This document shows, piece by piece, positions 1-4,318 of a DNA stretch of 5,716 bases. Made by a program: the position numbers and the translations under genes. The stretch lies in contig CANRIE010000132.1 of assembly GCA_947630585.1 (NCBI GenBank), forward strand, positions 1 to 5,716, in the 5' to 3' direction. The notes under the pieces are model-generated. The model saw only the letters and a program-made list of their open reading frames with translations, had not been told where the DNA came from and made no database searches. The DNA is from an uncultured Bacilli bacterium (GTDB lineage Bacteria; Bacillota_I; Bacilli_A; RF39; UBA660). Each line of letters starts with the position of its first letter. Position 1 is the stretch's first letter.

Positions 1-939
1 TATCTTAGCTTTATATTTAAATTTATTTATAATATCACTGAAGTTTGAATTAGATATAAATTTTGCTAAACCATGAGCTCCGTTTTCAATCATTTCACGA
101 GTTTTTAAATCTTCTAAGAAAATAACGTCATTGTCTTTTAATATTTTATTTATCGTAATACATTCATAGAATTTTTTTGCATTTCTAATTTTTTGATTTA
201 CTTTTTGGATTTTGATAATTATCTTTTCTCTATTTTTACTGCCTTTTTGGCTTCTTGCAAGCCCTCTATTTAAACCTTTTAATTTACGTTCATATCTTGC
301 AAGTTGTCCTTTTATATTTTCTATTTTTTCACCATCACTAGTTGTCATTAAAGTTTTTACTCCTAAATCAATTCCAACCATATTTAATGATGGAGTAAAT
401 GGAGGTACTTCAATACTCTCTGATACTAAAACATTAGCATAGTATTTTCCAGCAACTCTTTTAACAGTTACATTAATTATTTTTTTATCAAATGATTTTA
501 AGTTACGATAACCTCTTATTTTTATTTCAGATATCTTAGGTAATTTAATTGTTCTATTCACTAAATCAACTTTAATATTTTGATATTCTTTCCCCTTATA
601 TTCATTTCTTATACAAGAAGTTCTATAACTACATATTGAAGAATGTTTTTTAAATTTAGGTTTACCACTTAAATTACTAAAATATCTAACATAAGCATTT
701 TCTAAATTATCAATTGCACATCTTGGAATTATCGAATCCACTTCTTTAATCCAAGGATAATTTACTGCTAAGCATGGAATATCTTTTTTCATATCTTTGA
801 AACTTAAGTTATAATCTTTTTCTTTTAAATCCAAATAATGATTATAAATAAATCTCGTTGTACCAAGAAAAGAATTAAGTTTTTTCTTTTGGGCATTATC
901 TGGATATAATCTGAATGTATAAGTTTTAAATTGTTCCAT
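1..939 (-). CDS. tnpB: RNA-guided endonuclease TnpB (IS200/IS605 OrfB), C-terminus beyond window edge
   Basis: Minus-strand reading frame open from the ATG at 937-939 to the left edge: 313 residues and no stop, so the gene is cut by the window. It starts MEQFKTYTFRLYP, the usual TnpB N-terminus. Visible family landmarks are the RuvC-I motif GIDLG (Asp at residue 191, followed by GVKTL and SDG), a basic helical stretch at about 208-250, and the RuvC-II motif FLEDL (Glu at 276), followed by KTREM and the conserved GLAKFISNSNF segment. Family members are usually about 370-400 residues, so the Cys4 zinc finger and third RuvC Asp should lie to the left of position 1. TnpB uses an RNA made from the element's end to cut DNA next to a short target-adjacent motif, helping the element persist. 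The start is backed by GAGG (complement of 948-951), 8 bases upstream. The guide RNA, normally at the 3' end of tnpB, is out of view. No Y1 transposase (tnpA) is visible beside it. Whether the gene is intact cannot be judged. Confidence 0.93.
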   Translation of the reverse strand, partial: MEQFKTYTFRLYPDNAQKKKLNSFLGTTRFIYNHYLDLKEKDYNLSFKDMKKDIPCLAVNYPWIKEVDSIIPRCAIDNLENAYVRYFSNLSGKPKFKKHSSICSYRTSCIRNEYKGKEYQNIKVDLVNRTIKLPKISEIKIRGYRNLKSFDKKIINVTVKRVAGKYYANVLVSESIEVPPFTPSLNMVGIDLGVKTLMTTSDGEKIENIKGQLARYERKLKGLNRGLARSQKGSKNREKIIIKIQKVNQKIRNAKKFYECITINKILKDNDVIFLEDLKTREMIENGAHGLAKFISNSNFSDIINKFKYKAKI

Positions 940-947
940 TTTTGTAT

Positions 948-951
948 CCTC
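948..951 (-). promoter_or_regulatory. Ribosome binding site of tnpB
   Basis: The minus strand reads GCGAGGATACAAAA before the ATG. GAGG lies 8 bases from the start codon, which supports the start at 939 over any later ATG. Confidence 0.65.
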
Positions 952-967
952 GCTTTCTTGGTACATT

Positions 968-996
968 ATTATATATTTTATTTTTTAGATTGGCAA
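968..996 (-). promoter_or_regulatory. Sigma-A-type promoter for tnpB
   Basis: On the minus strand, TTGCCA (complement of 991-996) and a perfect TATAAT (complement of 968-973) are separated by exactly 17 bases and lie about 30 bases upstream of the tnpB start codon. This is a near-consensus housekeeping promoter (5 of 6 and 6 of 6). The DNA just upstream of the -35 box (about 1000-1036) is a series of phased-looking A-runs on the same strand, which resembles an UP element, although the whole region is AT-rich. Transcription would begin near 960. Prediction from sequence only. Confidence 0.6.
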
Positions 997-1099
997 GACT
1001 TTTTTAATACTTTTTTTAAATTTTTTAATTTTTCATTACCTAACAAAGGTATAGAAAATTTCAAACTATTATGTTAAAATGTTAAATATAAAAGAAAAT

Positions 1100-1105
1100 G
1101 GTGAT
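1100..1105 (+). promoter_or_regulatory. Ribosome binding site deciding the transposase start
   Basis: GGTGAT matches the 3' part of the extended Shine-Dalgarno sequence (AAGGAGGTGATC) and sits 6 bases before the ATG at 1112. Nothing comparable precedes the upstream in-frame ATG at 1079. Confidence 0.5.
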
Positions 1106-1111
1106 GTAAAA

Positions 1112-2377
1112 ATGGAAACACATCTTATAGATACACCATGTATGACAATTGATCAATTTGTTGAATATTACAATTCACATAATTTTAAAGGTCAAATGTT
1201 TGATAAAGATGGAAAATTTAATCGCAATTACAATAATTATAAAAAAACGGGTTTGATTGCCAAAATATTTGAAGATCACTGGGAAGATTATTATCTTTTA
1301 AATAAAGATAAAGTTGATAAATATAGACCTAATGCTGATTATGAAATTAATAAAGTCATTGATTGCTTTAATCAAAATCTTGGTGGTTCAGTTTATTGTT
1401 GTCCTAACTGTAATGAACTTGTTTTTATAAGCCATACTTGTAAAAGTCGCTTATGTTCATCTTGTGGATATAAATACAAACTAGAACGTGTAGAAAACAT
1501 TTTGCAAAAAGTATATAAATGTAATCATAGGCAAATCGTTTTTACTATTCCCGAAGAATTACGACCTTATTTCTTTTATCCTTACGAAGAAAGAATTAAT
1601 ATTTTTTATGATGCAGTTAATCTTACTATTGATTCAATGTTAAATGAATCTTACAAAAAAGGAAAGTCTAATAAAAAGAAAAGATACAAAAAAAGAATTA
1701 AATATACTCCTGGTTTCATTTGTTTCCTACATACTTTTGGTAGAAGCATGATATGGAATCCTCATATTCATGTCTTACTAGCTGAAATAAAGTTAGGAAG
1801 TGATAATACTTGTAAAAAATTAGACTATCTTAACTATGATGCACTTTCTAAGCGTTTCCAATATTTCCTTTTAACTTTATTACAAGAAAAATTAGGTCAC
1901 TCCTTTTCAAAAAACTATTTCTTTAATAAATATAAAAAAGGGTTCTATGTTTATGCTGAACCAAAAAAATTTAAGAATATTCAAAATGGTATTGAATATG
2001 TTGCTAGATATTGTGGTAGAGTTCCCATTAGTGAAAATCGCATCATCAACTATGATGGTGAAAATGTTACTTATTGTTACAACGATCATAAAGATAACTC
2101 TTATCATGAAATTACAGTTTCAGCTTTCAAATTCATAGAAATTATTTTAAGACATTTAATACCTTCTGATTTTAAAACTATTAGATATTATGGATTTTAT
2201 GCTCAAAAGCATCCAATTCATGATAAAATAGTTATGTTAATTAATGATGAAAAAAGAAAAAAAATGAGAAAAGAACTTTTAAGCCACAAACTTTCTGTTT
2301 TACTATACTTTAATAGAGAGCCTTACTCTTGTCCATTTTGTGGAACTTTACTTAATTTTGCTTTTGTCATCACGTAA
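1112..2377 (+). CDS. IS91-family Y2 HUH transposase
   Basis: A 421-residue single-strand DNA transposase of the rolling-circle (Y2) type. In order, numbering from the ATG at 1112: an N-terminal segment of about 90 residues; a zinc-binding transposase domain with C97-x2-C100, H108, C110 and C115-x2-C118; a basic Lys/Arg-rich stretch (about 181-198); the metal-binding HUH motif NPHIH (His 218 and 220); the paired catalytic tyrosines in EYVARY (Tyr 296 and 300, spacing Y-x3-Y); the family signature IRYYGFYA at about 357-364; and a C-terminal CPFCG (Cys 407 and 410). IS91 family members nick the element's ori end, attach covalently to DNA through tyrosine and move by a replicative single-strand route without target duplication. 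The ATG at 1079 opens the same frame 11 codons earlier but has no ribosome binding site. The ATG at 1112 is preceded by GGTGAT (1100-1105) at 6 bases, so it is preferred. All key residues are present, so the protein looks functional. A co-translated zinc-ribbon gene follows. Confidence 0.92.
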   Translation: METHLIDTPCMTIDQFVEYYNSHNFKGQMFDKDGKFNRNYNNYKKTGLIAKIFEDHWEDYYLLNKDKVDKYRPNADYEINKVIDCFNQNLGGSVYCCPNCNELVFISHTCKSRLCSSCGYKYKLERVENILQKVYKCNHRQIVFTIPEELRPYFFYPYEERINIFYDAVNLTIDSMLNESYKKGKSNKKKRYKKRIKYTPGFICFLHTFGRSMIWNPHIHVLLAEIKLGSDNTCKKLDYLNYDALSKRFQYFLLTLLQEKLGHSFSKNYFFNKYKKGFYVYAEPKKFKNIQNGIEYVARYCGRVPISENRIINYDGENVTYCYNDHKDNSYHEITVSAFKFIEIILRHLIPSDFKTIRYYGFYAQKHPIHDKIVMLINDEKRKKMRKELLSHKLSVLLYFNREPYSCPFCGTLLNFAFVIT

Positions 2378-2383
2378 AGGAGG
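2376..2383 (+). promoter_or_regulatory. Strong ribosome binding site overlapping the transposase stop codon
   Basis: AAAGGAGG begins inside the TAA stop of the transposase and lies 7 bases before the ATG at 2391. It is the strongest Shine-Dalgarno sequence in the window. The overlap indicates translational coupling and rules out the longer in-frame start at 2340, which lies inside the transposase gene and has no such signal. Confidence 0.85.
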
Positions 2384-2390
2384 GTTATTT

Positions 2391-2654
2391 ATGGATATCG
2401 AAAAATTTGATTTTGATAGTTTTCCTATGAAATTAAGTGGAAAAACAGTTATTTACATCTGTCCAAAATGTAAACACAAATTTGAAGCTCCCATTGAAGC
2501 CGTTTTAGAATTTGAGCAAGAAGATGAGTGGAATGGTCTTCCTATTTCTACTCCACCCTATGCTATTTGTTCTAAATGTAACAACTCAAAATGTGTTCCC
2601 ATTGATTATAAATCTAAAAGAGGGTATCATCATATCTATAAGGAAGAAAACTAG
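2391..2654 (+). CDS. Small two-CxxC zinc-ribbon-like protein, transposase-linked
   Basis: An 87-residue protein of unknown function, not recognised as a named family. It carries C24-P-K-C27 and C60-S-K-C63, with a further Cys at 68. The two pairs are 32 residues apart, as expected for a zinc ribbon with an acidic insert (about 37-47, rich in Glu). The N-terminus is acidic, the C-terminus basic (KSKRGYHHIYK). There is no signal peptide or membrane segment. It starts 13 bases after the transposase stop with a ribosome binding site overlapping that stop, so the two proteins are almost certainly made from one transcript. This suggests a role in transposition: a DNA-binding accessory, a regulator, or a partner of the transposase's own zinc domain. 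That role is inferred from position alone. It ends in TAG and a hairpin with a T-run follows about 25 bases later. Confidence 0.82.
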   Translation: MDIEKFDFDSFPMKLSGKTVIYICPKCKHKFEAPIEAVLEFEQEDEWNGLPISTPPYAICSKCNNSKCVPIDYKSKRGYHHIYKEEN

Positions 2655-2678
2655 CATAATTTAATTTTGTATCATTTT

Positions 2679-2703
2679 AGCAAGATTTTAGTTCTTGCTT
2701 TTT
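2679..2703 (+). terminator. Likely intrinsic terminator after the transposase operon
   Basis: AGCAAGA (2679-2685) and TCTTGCT (2693-2699) form a perfect 7-bp stem with a 7-base loop, followed directly by a short T-run. It lies 25 bases after the zinc-ribbon gene on its coding strand. The stem is short and the T-run brief, so termination may be weak. A subterminal hairpin is also typical of the ori end of IS91-family elements, so it may serve that role instead or as well. Confidence 0.55.
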
Positions 2704-2737
2704 GTACTTTATTTGGTATATGTATTTTTAGTTACTT

Positions 2738-2756
2738 TTTGAACGCAATTTCCTAT
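2738..2756 (+). other. Candidate oriIS-like end of the IS91-like element
   Basis: TTTGAAC (2738-2744) and TTCCTAT (2750-2756) are separated by GCAAT. From memory, the ori end described for ISCR elements, relatives of IS91, contains TTTGAACTTCCTATA. Both halves are present here in the same order, with five extra bases between them. The position, downstream of the transposase gene and preceded by a hairpin, is where an ori end is expected. GAAC is also one of the tetranucleotides known as IS91 insertion targets, so 2741-2744 could instead be the flanking target. In a very AT-rich region part of this match may be chance. Confidence 0.35.
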
Positions 2757-2761
2757 TATAT

Positions 2762-2786
2762 AAAAAAAAGATAGACTAATCTATCT
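2762..2786 (-). terminator. Intrinsic terminator of spoIVA, overlapping its stop codon
   Basis: On the minus strand AGATAGA (2786-2780), a 4-base loop and TCTATCT (2775-2769) form a perfect 7-bp stem followed by an uninterrupted run of Ts (A-run at 2762-2769 on the plus strand). The hairpin starts within the TAG stop codon of spoIVA (2785-2787), so gene end and terminator overlap. Transcription of the convergent mobile-element operon comes from the other side. Confidence 0.8.
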
Positions 2787-4260
2787 ATAAAACAATTGCA
2801 ATTAAGTTGCCACTTCCCCGATTAACAATTTTAGTTAAAGTTTGTTGAAGTTTAAATCTTATATTTTCAGGCATTAAACTTATTTTTGATTGAATTCCTT
2901 CTTGGACAATTACATCAAGGCTTCTGCCAAATATCTCACTTTTCCAAATGTTAGCAGGATCCGTTTCATAATCTTTCATTAAGTGATTAATTAGTTCTCT
3001 ACTTTGAATTTCGGATCCTATGATTGGCTCGAAGGTTGAATTCACATCAACTCTAATCATATGAATAGATGGTGCAGTAGCTTTCAATTTAACTCCAAAT
3101 CTGGTTCCTTGTTTAGTTATTTCCGGTGTTGTTAATTTCATGTCATTCAAAGTTGGTGTTGCAACTCCGTACCCTGTTTGTTTAACCATCTTTAAAGCAT
3201 ATTTAATTTGGTCGTATTCAAGTTTTGCTATACTATATTCTTGAAATAATTTAAGTAATTCTTTTTTATTACTAATATCAATATTAATTATTTCATGTAA
3301 AACTTTGTTATACAAATCATCTGGAGCTTCAAGTGTTACAATGACTTCACCGGTTGCTGGGTCAACATTCGAAAGATATGCTTTTTCAATTTCTTCAATC
3401 TCAGTAAAATGCGAGGTTATTTTATCAACATCTCTTAATTTATCAATTTCTATAACGCTTTCTTTTATTTTATCAATATAGATTTTTTTAACTGGATGAT
3501 TATGATTTAAAACGGCTATCCAATCAGGTAATTTTACTTTAACTTCTAAAATTGGAAATTCATATAAAGCTTCTCTTAAGATATCATACATATCATGTTC
3601 ACTCATGGTTTCTATTGAAATTGGCATAACGGGAACATTATATTTTTCTTTAAGTTCATCACAGATTTTAATGGTATCAGGTAGCATCGGGTGCGTTGTA
3701 TTCACAATAACAATAAATGGTTTATTTAATTCTTTTAATTCACTTATTACTCTATTTTCAGCATCTAAATAATCACTTCGCTCGAATTCTCCAATTGACC
3801 CATCCGTTGTAACAACAATTCCAATTGTTGAATGTTCTTTAATAACTTTCTCGGTTCCAATTTCTGCAGCTTCCTTAAATGGTATCATTTCATCATACCA
3901 AGGTGTTTTAACCATTCTTGGTCCATTTTCATCTTCAATTCCTTTAGCATTATCAATAATGTAACCAACACAATCAATTAATCTTATTTTACATGAAAAA
4001 TCATCAACTTTAATATCAATTGCATTGTTAGGAACAAATTTTGGTTCCGTTGTCATAACGGTTTTCCCAGCTGCACTTTGAGGTACTTCATCTAAGCATC
4101 TTTTTTTCTCGTATTCATCTTCAATATTTGGAACAATCAAAGTTTCAACCATTTTTTTAATAAACGTACTTTTCCCAGTTCGAACGGCCCCAACTACTCC
4201 TAAATAAATATCTCCACCTGACCTCATTGCAATATTTTTTATAATTTCTTTTTTGTCCAT
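2785..4260 (-). CDS. spoIVA: Stage IV sporulation protein A, spore-coat morphogenetic ATPase
   Basis: A 491-residue protein matching SpoIVA along its whole length (492 residues in Bacillus subtilis). SpoIVA is made in the mother cell, binds the forespore surface through SpoVM, and hydrolyses ATP to polymerise into the basement layer on which the coat assembles; it is also needed for cortex formation. Visible motifs: Walker A GAVRTGKS (24-31, Lys 30), the SAAGKTVMTTEPKFVP segment with the sensor-type threonines at 70-71, LIDCVGY at about 94-100 (Walker B-like), EDENGPRM, EHSTIGIVVTTDGSIG, the long middle domain, YDQIKYALKMVKQTGYG, KATAPSIHMIRVDV, FGRSLDVIVQEGIQ, and the C-terminal GSGNLIAIVL. 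The ATG at 4260 is chosen: GAAAGGG (4275-4269) lies 8 bases before it but only 2 bases before the in-frame GTG at 4266, and this start places Lys at 30 as in B. subtilis. It follows the metal ATPase gene by 58 bases, with no terminator between. The start codon lies in an inverted repeat. Confidence 0.97.
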   Translation of the reverse strand: MDKKEIIKNIAMRSGGDIYLGVVGAVRTGKSTFIKKMVETLIVPNIEDEYEKKRCLDEVPQSAAGKTVMTTEPKFVPNNAIDIKVDDFSCKIRLIDCVGYIIDNAKGIEDENGPRMVKTPWYDEMIPFKEAAEIGTEKVIKEHSTIGIVVTTDGSIGEFERSDYLDAENRVISELKELNKPFIVIVNTTHPMLPDTIKICDELKEKYNVPVMPISIETMSEHDMYDILREALYEFPILEVKVKLPDWIAVLNHNHPVKKIYIDKIKESVIEIDKLRDVDKITSHFTEIEEIEKAYLSNVDPATGEVIVTLEAPDDLYNKVLHEIINIDISNKKELLKLFQEYSIAKLEYDQIKYALKMVKQTGYGVATPTLNDMKLTTPEITKQGTRFGVKLKATAPSIHMIRVDVNSTFEPIIGSEIQSRELINHLMKDYETDPANIWKSEIFGRSLDVIVQEGIQSKISLMPENIRFKLQQTLTKIVNRGSGNLIAIVL

Positions 4261-4301
4261 AGACACTTCCCTTTCTTACTCATTAAAGAATATGTCTATG
4301 G
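4257..4301 (-). promoter_or_regulatory. Inverted repeat enclosing the spoIVA ribosome binding site and start codon
   Basis: CCATAGACA at 4257-4265 and TGTCTATGG at 4293-4301 are a perfect 9-bp inverted repeat around 27 bases. Read as spoIVA leader RNA, the ATG lies inside the 3' arm and the ribosome binding site GAAAGGG lies in the loop. It could fold to limit initiation, or as DNA bind a dimeric regulator. There is no T-run after it, so it is not a terminator of the upstream gene. If transcription starts inside the loop (a CATATTCT at 4294-4287 loosely resembles a sigma-E -10 box, without a convincing -35), the RNA hairpin could not form from that transcript. Confidence 0.45.
4269..4275 (-). 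promoter_or_regulatory. Ribosome binding site of spoIVA
   Basis: The minus strand reads GAAAGGG, 8 bases before the ATG at 4260 and only 2 bases before the alternative GTG at 4266, which is too close. This decides the start. Confidence 0.65.
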
Positions 4302-4318
4302 TTATTTAGATAGAACAT

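Larger units (their letters stand above)
1..996 (-). mobile_element. Part of a TnpB-bearing IS200/IS605-type element (IS1341-like if tnpA is absent)
   Basis: The element is inferred from tnpB and its own promoter. Its 3' end (right end and guide-RNA region) is outside the window. Its 5' end must lie between the promoter and the divergent transposase gene, that is somewhere in about 997-1111, but no clear subterminal hairpin or boundary was found there. The right limit given is only the edge of the promoter. No tnpA is seen in the window, so the element is either a tnpB-only type or has tnpA on the other side of tnpB. A third option, that tnpB is part of a larger unit with the neighbouring IS91-like transposase, is discussed in the findings. 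Confidence 0.55.
940..1111. other. Divergent AT-rich spacer between tnpB and the IS91-like transposase
   Basis: 172 bases with no gene. It holds the tnpB promoter and ribosome binding site on the minus strand and the transposase ribosome binding site on the plus strand. The middle (about 1000-1036) is almost pure A/T runs. A small possible stem TACC/GGTA (1037-1040 with 1048-1051) is too short to weigh. TATTAT at 1067-1072 could be a -10 box for the transposase but has no matching -35. The ends of both elements, if they are separate, must fall in here. Confidence 0.6.
1112..2756 (+). mobile_element. IS91-like element (Y2 transposase plus zinc-ribbon gene)
   Basis: The unit comprises the transposase gene, the coupled zinc-ribbon gene, a hairpin and the oriIS-like sequence. 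The left (ter) end must lie upstream of 1112, probably in the 172-base AT-rich gap before tnpB, but no terminal repeat could be identified. The limits given are therefore the coding start on the left and the ori-like sequence on the right. IS91-family elements lack conventional long inverted repeats and make no target duplication, so the absence of flanking repeats is not evidence against it. Confidence 0.6.

Noticed and set aside
212..442. 76-codon open frame on the plus strand
   Set aside because: It is antisense to tnpB, whose frame has clear family motifs through this stretch. No ribosome binding site and a composition typical of a shadow frame.
1037..1051. Small stem TACC-TAACAAA-GGTA as an IS605-type end hairpin
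   Set aside because: Only four base pairs with a seven-base loop, in an AT-rich spacer; too weak to call an element end.
1079..1111. Upstream ATG of the transposase at 1079
   Set aside because: In frame, but without a ribosome binding site; the ATG at 1112 has GGTGAT at 6 bases. The longer form cannot be fully excluded.
1907..2138. Short open frames on both strands (minus 1907-2107, plus 1947-2138)
   Set aside because: Both lie inside the transposase gene over its catalytic tyrosines and have no translation signals or recognisable content.
4264..4266. GTG as the spoIVA start
   Set aside because: Only 2 bases from the ribosome binding site; the ATG two codons later has 8-base spacing and matches the Bacillus numbering of the Walker A lysine.
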